Below, one piece after another: positions 36,016 to 49,000 of a DNA stretch of 64,000 nucleotides. The first letter of the stretch is position 1, and each line of letters begins with the position of its first letter. A program made the position numbers and the translations under genes. The stretch comes from Daedaleopsis sinensis (Eukaryota > Basidiomycota > Agaricomycetes > Polyporales > Polyporaceae), in NCBI GenBank assembly GCA_033807695.1, contig CM066300.1, positions 1,860,001-1,924,000 of the forward strand. Reading direction: 5' to 3'. Below the pieces are notes generated by a model that did not search any database, had not been told where the DNA came from, and worked only from the letters and a program-made list of their open reading frames with translations.

Positions 36016-37535
36016 ATGCCACCTTCATTGTCACAAGACGAATTCGCCGACCTACCCGACATCGTGGACTTCTCCGCGATAACTCTCGAGGGCGACTCCC
36101 AGGGAATCATTGCCTCGCAGCAGACACATGCGGTCGACGAATTTGCTGAGTTTGACGAGTACAACGAAGTGGACAGTTTCTCAGGGATTGATCTCGACTC
36201 CGTCACAGAGCTGGGACCAGCATCCGCCGCAGCTACTAACCCGGGCCAGCCTGAGGAGCCCGCACAACCGGCGCCCGGTCCTACCGCTACGAGCCAGCGA
36301 TCTGCCGCATTATCCTCGCAATATGACTTTGACGAGCTTGATGCTGAGGCCTTCGATATGGTCGACTCTATCGTGCGCGACGCGATGGCTCAAGACGGTA
36401 TGGTGGTTCATTCTATGTAGTGGGTTCAGAGGCGTTGACAGTTTTCTGTACGTTCCAGCACAAGCAGAAGCTCCAGGTATGCGCCGTATGCCTATATGCG
36501 CACCCTCGACGTAGCCAAACCTTGAATGCAGGGTCGACCCTTCCGAGCACTGGCCGGGCAATGTCACATTTCTCCTGTGCCGACTCGACTCGAGAGTGTA
36601 TGTCGCTTATGACATCGTAGCGTCTTGATCTGACTGGATCGTTCTTCCAGCTACTATCACAAACAGCCAACTATCCACGCGATCTTCGGTTAAACGCAAG
36701 CGATCTGATATCGACTCTCACCCTTCCCTGAGCAAGAAGAACAAGGGAAAAGGGAAAGGGAAGGGCCGGGCGGACCCTCATGCGTCTGCTCGTCAGATCC
36801 TGACTGGAATGGAGGACTCTATCTCATGCTCCATGTGCGCTCTCGTACTATCATTCACCGAGCGGACACTCAGATACTCATGCTTTTGCTGCTCAGATGC
36901 TACCATCTATTGTGAGTATTCCTCGCACTCGCGACCAGACTACCGCATATTCCCTAACTATACTCGTTCAGCTCGGAACCCCATGTCGCGACACCATGCG
37001 GACACTCATTCTGCGGGGAGTGCATCGTCGGCTGGATCAAACAGAACGTGCGTCGCTCCTTGTATACGCCTATTGCCTACGGCTGCTGACCCCCCGCTCC
37101 AGATACGCACACTGCCACGATGTCCTGTCTGTCGTACAGCCCTCTCGCAGGGCTCACTCATCATCCCGAATTTCGCGCTCAAGCACAGCATCGAGAAGCA
37201 CGTCAGCGCGCTGGCGGAGACAGGAGTCGTAGACTGGCAACCCCAGGGGCAACGATACCTCGACTGGACGCGACGGAACGTGTGAGTCGCCCTGCTTTGT
37301 ATACATGGCATGCCCGCTGACCTCACCGCTATCCAGGCGCTGGTTAGAGCTCGCACGGGATGTGCGAGACTTGCAGAACCGACGCTGGGCTACGCAGGGA
37401 GATGCCCCATCGCAAGGCGGACATCTCGCTGAGATAGCAGCCATTGAAATCGACCTCGAAGAGCTTGAAGAGATGATGGGCAGTGATGACTCCTCCGACG
37501 ATGACTCTGACGTTGTGTACTGGGGCCCGACTTAG
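36016..37535 (+). CDS. RING-finger protein, probable E3 ubiquitin ligase
   Basis: A C3HC4 RING protein of about 390 residues. The acidic N-terminus (MPPSLSQDEFADLPDIVDFS) is followed by a Lys-rich, nuclear-signal-like run (KRKRSD and later KKNKGKGKGKG). The RING spans 36820-37140 across two small introns: CSICYHLFSEPHVATPCGHS, then FCGECIVGWIKQN and RTLPRCPVC, with all eight metal ligands present. The C-terminal part FALKHSIEKHVSALAETGVV and WQPQGQRYLDWTRRNV ends in an acidic run and VVYWGPT. No upstream in-frame ATG exists before 36016. The substrate is unknown. The exons between 36380 and 36660 are the least certain. Confidence 0.75.
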
Positions 37536-37900
37536 TCGCGAGCAGCAGCTCGGCAGGACTGACTGATTATGGCGACGGAACTCCGCTGGATCTTACTGTA
37601 TCGATAGTGTTCTTGCTCTGTACACCACAATAATGCGCATATGTACCCGGCTTTCAACCCGAATATCCCGTTCGTGGTAAAGAGAACCTGGCACTGGATT
37701 GCAAGGAGAACGTGGAAAGGTCGTAACATACATAACATCTCACTTGTAAGACAATATAGGACTACACGGGTTCGGTAGCAACACAGCCTAACCGATCTAC
37801 ATATGACGTTTACAAGAGGAGGAGGAGGAAGTCGGCCCAGCCGATGAGACAGGTGCGTTCCATGGTCCACGAGCGGTGAGGCCTACAGTAGGGATTGGAT
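37536..37900. other. short convergent intergenic
   Basis: 365 bases between the stops of the RING gene (+) and the unknown minus-strand gene. It is AT-richer than the genes, as expected of UTRs; nothing else is seen. Confidence 0.5.
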
Positions 37901-39973
37901 CTATGTGCTTGTCACGTCAAATAAAACCTCCAACCGACAATCACCCCCCTGCTCGACACATTCCAACATCAACAGATGCGCGCCATCCTCTAGAGGGACG
38001 ATCGACGGCGAGGGCAACGGAGCCCCGTTCAGCGCGGCTTTCACCTCCACGATGGCACCGGACCCTCGCAATATGACGAAAGGCATGTCATGGTTCTGTA
38101 CCAGAGCGGCGGTGAGCACTACACGTTGTGTTGCCTGAGCCGACACGGGCTCCTTGCGGGTTGGGATAGAGTACTGTGGTTGGGGGGATGCGACGAGCCC
38201 CTTGTCACCGGGCGTCCAGGCCGAGGTATGAGATGGATGGTCTCCCGCACCGCCAGGCGGGTCCGATCTCGGTGCGAGACGAGGCATCTCGGGGCGAGGC
38301 GTCCTTCGAGTATTCTGCGCGGTACGGTGCCGAGTCGACGCGGTCACCGAAAGAGCGAAACCAAGGATGCTAGTGATGCGACGGGGAACGCCTTCGCCAA
38401 GAAGACGGACCGCGAGGGCTTTCACGAAGATGTCCCAGAACCAGAGAATCACGTTGAAAACGGTATGGAGGTACGCCCTGAGAAGACGTGTTGGTAAATT
38501 GCGGATGAGCGATAGGGAAGGTGTACGACGGTGTTGCTGGCGAGGAGGCTGTCCAGGAGATGAGGAAATAGCTGAATTACTCTCTTCACGAGTGGCATCA
38601 CTTGATACTGAGGACCCTGCGGCGCCGTTTGTCTTCTTGGTGGACGGCACATGGGGAGGAGATGGAGGAGGAGTCGGAAAAAGTTCGCTCGGCGAGGATG
38701 TTTCGAATTTTACGGCGATTTCCTTGCATGGTGCTAGGAAGGCCACTAGCCATTCCTTGTCGCTAGAACGCGAGATATGAATAGGGGCGACTATGACTTC
38801 CTCTCCAAAACCGCTGTATAAGAGGTCGCCGCTGTCTCGGAGCCCAGAGGTGCTGAGCAACCTCGCTTTGCGCTGCTGAGGAGAGTATAGAGCGAGATCG
38901 TCGCTCATCATTTCCGCTGCGAGTGGTTGTAGAACGGACAAGGGTACAGACGACGGCCCACTGGGCACGATGGGGAGAACAAGGACATGGAATGGTTGTA
39001 CGGCATGCGCCAAGCGGCTTGCGAGAACCACGAACGTGGTGTCCCACGCGAGGAGGCGTCCATTACAGATCGACATGATCTGGTCAAGGAGGTCTCGCGA
39101 ACGATCGAGGATGCCCAAAGTAACTTGCCCGGAACCGTCTAGGTGGTGCGAAGACACGGTACCATCTGGAGAGTACCGAAGGGACGAAGAATCATGGGCT
39201 AGAATGGCTAGAGGTTTCGCGGTAAGGACATCTTGGTGGTGCTGGCTCGATGTTCGGGGCAATAGCATGAGTGCTCGAGCAGAAGTAGGTTCGGTGCTCG
39301 TGAAACGAGCAGGGTAACTGTCGGTTTCTTGAGTACATCAATGACCCCAGTAGTACTGGGTGGACGCATACCTCGACGGTTCCCAGACCCAAATTGTCCA
39401 ATCGTCTGGGTGTTCCACGCGAGCCAAGACACCATCTGAGGGGCAGGAATTGACGCGGTACCTCCCATCCTGCATCTCCCACGCCGTGCCTAAACTGACA
39501 CCGGGCAAACCCTGTTCAATCTCGAGGAAGCCATCTCCGCTGTCGTCGTTAAGCCATTGGACATGTCCAGACGGATACACGAGTCGGTAGGTGAACTGGA
39601 AGCGTGATCCGATCTGGAGGGGTGCGCGAAGGTTGAGATACATTGTGCGCTCATCACGCATGTCTTGTTCCTTCTCTGATGGAAGAGACGGGGTTTGGGT
39701 CGGCACATCCTGTCCTTGATCTTGTGCAGAGTCCACTTGTGCAAATGGTAGCGCACCCCATTCTCCTGGAGGCAGGCCGTTAAATGGAATATTTGTCCAC
39801 ACCTCAACCCTGATGCCTTCCGCATGGGCCTTGACGTATGAGTCACGAGAGTCGAAAGTAGCCCTGAACTTGATGATCTCCTCGTGATCACCTTCAGACT
39901 TGTCAGGAGGGAAGGGTGTGATCTTGATCTTCGACAGTCGTCCGAGGGCAGGGGAGAACGTGATGGGCTGCAT
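37901..39973 (-). CDS. unknown protein with beta-rich N-terminal domain and C-terminal hydrophobic segment
   Basis: I do not recognise a family. Two exons give about 670 residues. Exon 1 starts MQPITFSPALGRLSKIKITP and looks like a beta-sandwich: KFRATFDSRDSYVKAHAEGI, RVEVWTNIPFNG, TMYLNLRAPLQIGSRFQFTY and YPSGHVQWLNDDSGDGFLEI, in the manner of carbohydrate-binding or glycogen-binding modules. A 51-nt intron at about 39306-39356 joins WEPS to SYPARFTSTEPTSA. The C-terminal part has LAILAHDSSSLRYSPDGTVS, Ser/Pro-rich stretches, one hydrophobic segment (VILWFWDIFVKALAVRLLGE) and ends GGDCRLEVLFDVTST. The CBM-like fold is inferred from residue pattern only. Confidence 0.7.
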
Positions 39974-40316
39974 AGTGAAGTGAATACAATCCGCCAGCGG
40001 GGGGTGCAATCCTGTAGGATGAAGGTATGGACAAGAGAAACGCCTCCAGAGATTGCGGTGAGAGCCGCGAGCACACGGGGTGTGCAACCGTTACCATAAG
40101 AGCTGCAGACTGTAGTTCGCCTACCCGAGGAAACGAGGCAAACACCGCGCGCGATCAACGATGACGGTATGTGAGCGCCAATTAGGACTTGGACGCCTAT
40201 AGAGTACTATGCGGCTGCCGTACGGCTTGTATCGGTACTGCGGTGAAGAGCCCATACTATGATGTATTCACATAGTATCTTACAACACTGCAACGTCTGA
40301 TTGCTACACAAACTGT
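39974..40316. other. intergenic between unknown gene and TRAX stop
   Basis: 343 bases on the shared minus-strand side: the upstream region of the unknown gene and the TRAX 3' end. The trailing A/T-rich stretch 40250-40310 fits a polyadenylation region. No gene is seen. Confidence 0.5.
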
Positions 40317-41387
40317 TCATTCATTTTGCTCGACGTCGTTTTCCCAGGAGTCCCTCGCTCTTCCCCGTCCGATGGAATCGTTACCAAACTTGCTCATATC
40401 CGCGGCCTGTAACACAGTCTGTGCTACAAGATCGTCCAGCATTTCAGGTGGGATGTCGTACTCCGAGGTACGGACGGTGATCGCATACGAGGCTGAAGCA
40501 TCACGTCAATATCGTATACCTGATTCAATCCGTTCGTTACGAACCGTCCTCTATCTTCTTTAGCGACTCACTGGTCACGTACTGCTTCTTGCGGAGCTCC
40601 TTGAAGTGGGGGATAAGAACTTCGAAATCTATACGTTTGTTCGAGGCGGCACAGATCAGAAGGTACCAGCAGAACTCGCCTGCCTTGCACTCGCGCACAA
40701 AGGTGCAAACGTCACCGGCCTTCTGCCGACCGCCTCTGCTGGCTATGGCAGCGATAGCGAACCGCATGAGCTCGCCGGTGAGATCGGAGAGACCAAGCAG
40801 GTAGTCCTCAAGAGATAGAGGAAAGTACTAAGCAGAGGAGAATCAGCAACACGCAGAGATGAGGTGCAATATAACCTGCTGGTTTTCCCGCATCGTCACG
40901 CAGTGAGTCTTGGACCTCTTCATAGCTGATCAAGGTCTTGTGCTCCAGATAGTGAGCAAAGCTCAGCGCTTCGATGTATTCTTGAAGGCCGGGAGATACG
41001 TTTCGCTGATAGCGGGCAAACCTCTCGCCGGTGAGTTCCAGGCTCATGGTTGCAAACAGTGCCCGTATGTCTTTGAGCTTATCCTGCGCCTGGGCTGCAG
41101 CACGACGACCCCGGAGCTGGTCATCGGATTCGCCTTGGTCTTCGGTCATGAGACGATGTAAGAGAAATATGACCTTCTTGGAGAGGTTGGTGACATCGCG
41201 ACTCGTCTAATAATTGCTTAGAGTTAGCCATATGTTGGGCAGAGGTCGAACGCAATGATATAGCATAACGTACCTTGATCAAACGTTCTCTTCTGTCATT
41301 ATGGTCGTCTATCTCCTCTCTAAACTGTTCAAATACGAGTCGGACAGTGTCTCTGGAGTCTACAAGTCGTCCAATTTGAGAGGTCAT
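40317..41387 (-). CDS. TSNAX: translin-associated factor X (TRAX)
   Basis: TRAX is the catalytic partner of translin in the C3PO endoribonuclease, which trims passenger strands and tRNA leader fragments. The start MTSQIGRLVDSRDTVRLVFE is followed by FREEIDDHNDRRERLIK, TSRDVTNLSKKVIFLLHRLM, RYQRNVSPGLQEYIEALSFA, HYLEHKTLISYEEVQ, FPLSLEDYLLGLSDLTGELM and RFAIAAIASRGG, and the last exon ASYAITVRTSEYDIPPEMLD. The Glu-Glu of LQEYIEAL and the Asp of SDLTGELM match the acidic catalytic residues known in TRAX, and DYLLG..DLTGELMR separates it from translin. About five exons and 275 residues. One donor (near 40556) reads GTTCGT. An earlier start cannot be excluded because the open frame continues upstream without an ATG. 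Confidence 0.88.
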
Positions 41388-41862
41388 GACTATAGGCGGA
41401 TGCGAGGTAGTACTAGCGCTCAACGCCTCCACACGAGATGGTCTGTAGGTCCACGTTTACGCTCACGAAAGCAATGCAGGATGAGCGACACTCTGTGAGC
41501 GTACCAGTGAAATCTATCGGAGCAGGATGTTGGAGGCGTGCGCAGCTGGAGAGGAGGGACTGTCCTAAGCCGTGAACGCGCAGTGAGGGTTGTTGGAACG
41601 TCACTGCGGTGAGCCTCTCGGAGGCGCGCGTAGGTACATTCTTAGACGCACAGCCACCTGGGCGTTATGCGCGTCAGTTGCCGCCGCGCCGGCGTTGCAG
41701 TGGTGTTGCGCAACAGCGCTCTTAAGCTCCCTGTCCCTCCTCAACCTCCTCTTCAAACTTCTTACGCCCTCCCATCCGCCTCGAGTCCCGGGCCAGCCAC
41801 TCTCTTCTCTTGTGACCGCCTCGCTCCGTTCCTGAGCTCGTTCGTGCATTCTGCGGTCCACC
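41388..41862. other. 475-bp divergent promoter region TRAX/HIT
   Basis: Both flanking genes are read outward. A pyrimidine-rich stretch (41730-41860) precedes the HIT start. No TATA box or RNA gene is seen. Confidence 0.5.
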
Positions 41863-42871
41863 ATGGCTTTCGCTCCCAAACCAGGCTGTCCCATGTGCGG
41901 CATTGTGTCCACTGCGACCGCTGCCGCAGTAGGATCGCCTGCCTCGCCTTCACTCAACGCCCCAAAACAACCCGAGGTCCTCTGGAGAGATGACAACTTC
42001 ACCGTCTACCGCGAGAGTGCAAATCCGGTGTCCAGCAAGGGGCACATCGTTGCCGCCTTCAAGTGCGTACCGCCCACATGTCCACTTCTTCTCTCTCCTC
42101 ATTTCTGTCCGCAGCCTTCATGTGCCCTCAATATATACCCTTGTGAGCATGAACGCGCTTCTGCGGCGTCATCCGCTCCTCTTTTACTATAATCATGCAG
42201 CGCTGACCCAAACTCTGCAGTCATCAAGCGACCTCCCTCTCCTTGTTTCGCTACGGGACATATCTCACCGTGTACTGCAATCTCTCCAATCCCCATCCTC
42301 ACCTCTAGCCTCTCCCTCTGCCTCCAGCCCACCTCAGGGGCCCCTGACCGATGCAACGCGGCTGCGCAGCACGCGTGAGTCCTTCCGCATTGGGTTCATC
42401 ACACCGCCATGGAAGGACAACAAGATCCCTGTCACCGACCACCTCCATGCCCATGGCTACATCCTCCCGGGCGATCGCATGGGCTGGTGGAGAGGCGTCG
42501 CCTACAGTGCAGTCGCCTGGTACGACCTTGACGACTTGATCGCCGAAATACGGTGAGTACCTCCTGGTTCATCAATCACACTCAGCGCTCCTTACCTCGC
42601 GCGCGCCTCGCCCTCCTTTCCGAACATCAGGGAAGAGACTTCGAACAACAGGGTACGCTCGGGCGTGAATCCACGCCCCATCGACTTCATACCAGACGCG
42701 GGCGCGCGGAGAGGCACTGCGGATGGTATTGAGACAACAGACGCTGGATTGGGAATCATTGACCCCGAGCTAGGGGAGCTTCCACCGACGCCATCGACGG
42801 CCCGGGCGCAGCCACATACCCTCTCCCCTTCGCCCGCTCCGGACTCTTCTATACCCCATCTGCAGGTCTAA
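41863..42871 (+). CDS. HIT-family nucleotide-binding protein
   Basis: HIT proteins are nucleotide hydrolases or transferases with a histidine triad. The start is MAFAPKPGCPMCGIVSTATA with a Cys-x2-Cys pair, then DDNFTVYRESANPVSSKGHI, NLHVPSIYTL (after an intron), DLPLLVSLRDISHRVLQSLQ, a Pro/Ser insert, and RIGFITPPWKDNKIPVTDHL followed by HAHGYI. HLHAHGY is the H-x-H-x-H triad. The C-terminal tail (about 80 residues) is low-complexity. Four exons and about 265 residues. The GFITPPW..NKIPVTDHLHAHGY arrangement is that of fungal HIT proteins related to aprataxin; the substrate is not known. Confidence 0.85.
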
Positions 42872-43097
42872 TGATTCCCTGGTTAAACCTCCCGCTAGTC
42901 GTATCCCCTGCGTAATCCTCCAGTCCTTCTGTCGCGAGTCTGCAGTATAATTCATTCGACGGGTTTCTGGCAAACTTTTGCGTATCCGAGGACATTTCGT
43001 AACTAGCTATTATGGTTGGACAGGATATACTACATGTTGAACGTTGAGGGGTGATTGACAACATAGTCCGAATAGATGGTATCTCTACATGTGATCA

Positions 43098-46000
43098 TTA
43101 CGCGTCTGGAAAGCAGCAGATTGAGCAATAGTTCAAAGGCCCTAACGAGATTAACACGTACAATAGGACGAGCCGGAGAGCAGAGTGGAGAGCGCGGCGA
43201 GTTGATCTTCGGTGAACTTCTTCGAATCTTCGTGCCAGGTATCTTGATGTGTCTTTCTAAACGTGCTGGCGCACTTCCTGACTGTCGTCGAAATCGGGAT
43301 CTGCGCGTCTTAGTTGGCATGCGCGTCATTGTGCAAGTGCCATAACCACTTACGGGATCATAGGTGTGCTCCGCAAGTACACTCGTCAGCAATTCGGGCA
43401 TCCAGCGCTCGATAGTGTACGGGTAGCTGTCAACCAATGCGCAAACTCCGAGGATAGCCGCATGTAGCTGACGGATTGCAATGTTATATGTGGGGGATTT
43501 TCTATCTTCCGGAAGCTTGCTGTTCTTGATGAGACGGACGAAACGATTCTGCGCGAAGGTAAGCGAAACAGTAGTATAACAAGTTGACTATACGGTACCT
43601 TCAACGCTATCACGCTTCGTCTAGGTGAAAGACGGAGGATACCCGAGAGTGTGCTGAGTAGGAAAAAAGTGAGACAGCTGATTGCTCTTCGAGCGAGAAG
43701 ACTACGCACGTCGCAGCCATTTCTCGAACCTCTACGATCTCATCGTCCAGACATTTACAGATGACCTGATGTGGATGTTAATGCAAGCACTCGCGATCAC
43801 GTCATAGACGAGTTTTTATTACCTCTACCATCTCGACCATCTTCACGTCGCTAATGAGGGACGATTGGCGGAAGTAGAACACTGCACAATGTTGGCTTCG
43901 TTACTGTGGGGGGATTGCGGAGCACTCACCTTGGACCAACGGTAGGATCTTCAGTCGCACTTTCCAGGACTAGCAAAGGTGTGAATCATGGGCTGTGTGC
44001 GACTGTGAAGGGCGGACATACTGGGAAAGACTGAATCGCATTGAAGATTTCGTCCAGAAGAGGATTGATGAATTGACGGGGGATGATCACTCCGCACATC
44101 CGTACCATGAGGAGCTTCGAACGATATGCAAGCTCGTCATTGTCGTTTACTGGGACAAGGTTAGCTCAGAGCGATATTCAATTTAAAAGGACGTACCCTC
44201 CGTGAATCTGACGAGTTCGGGCTAGTGGCAGTGATCAGTATGACACACATCGAGTCGCTGTCGCTAATATGACGCACCATGAGTGGCAGAATACAGTCGA
44301 ATGCTGAGACAGCATTCGTATCATGGATAACCTGGAATAGCCACTTGCATACCAAGATGCCGACCCTGTCAACGATGTGAATACCGAGCGGCACTGTGCT
44401 TACGATTAAAGAGTCTCACCTATCGTACGTCGACTGAAACGCACGAACACCCGGCAACCGATCCTTGCGCCAGACTGGGAAGTTCTCGACAAGCTCCATG
44501 ACACGGTCCTCATAGAACACGCCGCGAATGCCCATGATGTCAGCGACAGCAGGTGCTGTTCTACATTCTTTCACGAAGGCTTCCGCTATCAGTGATGAAG
44601 GATTGGGACGCCACTGCATTGCCTGTTGAGCCGCTGATGATGCGCTATCAAATCTGACTCGAACGCACCATGATCTTGCCACAGAACGCCATAATCTCGC
44701 TGAAGTACGCAAGGACCTGGAGCGCAAGGGATTAGCCCATGGATAGCAACAATCGGAAGAACAACGGACATCCTCATGTTCGCACTTCAATTCTGCCCAG
44801 CACCTGTCCAGTGTTTCTTGAACCCATGGCGTGAACTTGAGGCCGAGCTGTTCGTAGAGCGCCCGGAAGTAATACAGAATCTGGATCATGTCGAATGTTG
44901 ACTCCCCATGGAAGTCCACATTCTTGAACTCTTCCATGATCTTGTCAACGAGAGGCTGTAGACGACGCGGGTCCTTGTTGTAGAAGACATGCTGAAGAGA
45001 ATCTTCAGTAACGCAATTTATGCAGACAGCGATATACGGACCTCAAAGAAAGATGCCCAGACAGGTAGGGTATCGTTGCTCTTCTGACTGTAGATCGCTT
45101 TGATATACGGCGTGAACCATTTCCACAACATAGCCTGCGAATCTGTGGGCCAATGCTTCGAACCTATTCCAAATTGTTGAGTGCCCGGGTACGTGCGAAT
45201 GCCTACTACACTCACCCGCAATAGCACCAGCGATGAACTCGGCGGCGGCGCGTTGCTTGTTCTTGTCTTTGTTCGCCAACAGCTCCTCCAGCGTGGGTCG
45301 CAACGCTTCCCATGGCTCGTCGTCCAGAAGTTGGACTGCACCGAACCAGGTTAGTAAATTGGCCGCCATGGTTTTCACGCAGGCTTACATATGGACTTCA
45401 CGAAGCACATATTGTCTTGCATGATCACGTCAGAGCTATTCTCCGCAGAATAGTGTATAGATAACTTCTTCCAGAACGAGGAGTCCGTGGTCACTGAGCG
45501 TACCATGGAGACTACGTCGTCGCTGCCGGCGTCCCACGGCTGGAAGGTCGACTTTGTCGGATGGGGTGCCAAGAAACAATCCGTGGTACCCTTCCAAGCG
45601 ATCCATCCTGTTTCAAGCTTGTCTCGGATCAGCCTAACATATGAAGAAACATACGCTCAGCTGCAGCGGAAGCATGATCTCAATATAGGCACTCACGGCT
45701 CTGTCCGTGCACGTTCGAGGTCGAGAGGTATCCTATAATCAGCGAGCAAGCGTTCCGCATACTCCCTTGTCGTCTCTGCCACCGGCACCTTCCTCCGCAA
45801 AGGATTGTGATTTTGCTCAAGCGCGACATCTACGGGGCCACCTGCAAGTGCACGTAGCTTGACGTAGCGAGACACCTTCATGATACCCCTTTGAGCGTAC
45901 TACGGGCCCGGTTTAGTGGGACACAGGGCGCTGAACTCGTTGGAACTTACGTAACGCTAATTATGTCGTCAACGAGTGAGCATCGTCCTCTTCCTCTTCC

Positions 46001-49000
46001 TCGAGATCAAGTCACTCACCATGCTAGCATTGGAGTCGTGTGATGTCTTCAGCAGGTACTCGATGTGGCCTGACTTCAGAGGCAGATCCCGTCGGATCAG
46101 CGCACGAAGGCACCTTGCAGCGACGATAGAATATTTCCAATGTGTGTCATCGTCGTGCGCGATGTCTAGGACGACGTCAGTCTGGAGTGGAGTGCCAGTG
46201 TGATCAGTTGGGATAGAATTTAAATCGAAAGAAAATAGACCATACCGTCCGCGAGACAGCGTTGTCTATCAGGGTTAACCGCTCAATCCTTTGCTGCCTA
46301 CACCTCGCCAAGATCTCGTCTCCCGATATGTCTTCCTTGGAGACAAGAACTCGCAATCCTCGTATGGCATTCGCGAGGTCCTTGTTGTCGACTTGGTAGA
46401 CGACATGACATGGTTCTCCGAAGTTGCTCATACCTGAATGAAACATGTGAGCAAGGATAGTTGTTGTGTGAAGCAAGACTTACACGTTTCTGCCAGTGAT
46501 GATACGCAGTCTTGAATCGAGGACTGTGCATAATGGGGTGAGTACGAGCCAACACTTTCTTTATTTAAAGCACATACTTTCTCATTGTGTTGGCATGCAA
46601 AGATCCTCTGAACAAGCTCCGTAGTGAGGACCGGTTCTGCAGTGCGTCAGCCAGATCATCTTGACCGCTCATCTCGGGCCACTCACCCCCGCTGGCGTAT
46701 TTAGCTGCGAACGCGAAGATTAGCACAGTGGATTGGCCACATATCCTGGGACATACCAAATACCGATAGGTTCAGCGTCCACAGAGCGCCTTTCATACAA
46801 TCATCCTCCGTGCCCGGTTCCAAAGCCTTGTAAAGGGCAGGGAGACAGCGACGCCGAACGCCGTCGAAACTCTATGGAAGCAGGACTCAGCGGTGCATAT
46901 ATGCTGTGAATAATGATGCCTCGTACATTGCAGAGGCTCTCAAGGAGGGCCTGACTTGATCTAAATGCTCACTTGAGCATCTCTTGTCATTAGCGGAGCA
47001 CACACGACTTACTCTCTCACTGGCGTAGATTATAAGTGTGGTCACGCAAACCAGCTATTGAAGAACGTACCTGTGATATAGTTCCACATTGCCCACTGCG
47101 TGACATCGTCAATGAGACTATCTTCCAGAGCTCCCCGTCGACGTTCGATCGAATTCCAGCGCAGACGAGCTGCGTGATACAACCTTGTGCCAACCGGTTG
47201 AGATATTCCTCACGGGGTAAGTAGCAGCAACGCTCACCTAGCTCGTCGAACGAACAACGCTCTCGGCCAAACCTTCTGTCCAGCGTAATGGCGAGCGATG
47301 TTGATCTCACTTGTGTACCGGTCGGATTGCAAGTAATAGCTAATGCGAGTTCAGAAAGCGCGATGTTAAGGTGCGTTAAATTTTACCTGTCTCTGCTATC
47401 CCCGTATTCCAGAAGATATGTTCGAATAGATCGGACCTATGATATCTCAGGAAAATAATCGCACGTGTATTGTCATGACATCCACTTACAAGGCCGTGTA
47501 CAGCGTCCACAGTGTTCTCTTCGCCCTGCTGCTGCAGCGAAACTGATGCTTTGTGCAAGAACTCCCCAAACTTGCGGCGTAGACCGGTGATGTACTGATG
47601 GCGAGGGTCGGTCGGATCAGACAGGGCAAAGCCTGAATTCAGCGGGTCGATGCAGGCTATCATCTCAGGAATCTCATCCCTGTCACTGTCATTAGCCACG
47701 AGTCTGAACCTTATAGCGAGTACGCACAGGATATCGCTCGAGTTCATGGCTGCTTGTTGTTCTTCGCGTGAGACAATTTCCTTCGCGAAAGTAGGAATGC
47801 CCGAGAAAGCATTGCGAACGAAACTCAGATGTCTAATTGTTTGTTAGCAGTGATCGCCGCATGAAAACATTGAAACCCTACCTGCAAAAGTCATTCCGCC
47901 ATACTGCATCACGAACGATACCTAGATAATATTGTAAGACTATGTGGAAGGTATACTGATGGTACACACTAACCTGGTTCAAGCAGGCCGTGCAATGTGT
48001 CAAGAACGGGCTCAATCAACTCTCGGAATATTTGCAGTACGAAGTCGATCTCCTCAGCGTTGGGGACATGCCAAGTCAACTGCGGGACGAGGTGAGAAAC
48101 ATGTTGCGAGAATGCGAATCTGGCAATACCTTGACGTCTTCGGCCTTGTACAATTTGCCCCAGTACTTGTGATGATTCGACTTGAAATCTGCGATTGACG
48201 AACGGTCGATCAGCACCGGGTATATTAGTGAGTACGTGATATTCTGACCTGGGGAATCCCATTCGTCAGGATTGACGAACTTGTTCTCCAGAGGGTACGT
48301 GTGACTGAGAGTGAGCAACATGCTGGAAAGCAATTTGCCAGTAGAAGAGTAGCCTCGTTTGGAGAACGTCTTCTCATGCAGGAGTTGTAGGAGCGATACA
48401 AGCTGGTCACGATACTTCAGAGTCTGCGAGCAATCCACTGTGAGTTCGAAACCCTTGAGAGTGCGCGACAGCTACTTACCACGCGTCCATCGCTAGAACG
48501 ACGGCCAAGTGTGATTTAAGTACGCTATTAAAAAAGATGTGGGAGGTACTCACTTGTACATAGTTCCCCGGAGAATCGCGAGACCTATAAGCCGATGAGT
48601 GATTGAGCAACACGCGACGTTAATGGTGACATACTCCAATGAAGAGTGGCATCCGATGGTAGTGGGGTTGATCCGGACGAGGTAATTCGCAGGGAACTGG
48701 CACCATGCTCCAACTCCGTCCTGATGGTACGATCGCAGAACGGCAAGAATCGGTCAAGCGTCTTGGCTGGGTTGGCATTGGCCACACATTCGACGAGTTG
48801 ATGAATGGCGCGGACGGCGTTCGACCGGACGTTCTGGGTGGCATAATCGAACACCAAACCCAGAACCATGTCGTACAGAGGTTCGGATAGATGGGCGCAT
48901 ATCTGGCTAAAGGCTCCGGATACGGCATCCACGAGTTGCACTATACGAAAGTTAGTGACATATCAGAGCTGTGATCGTTATTGCACACCTTCTGTTGCAC

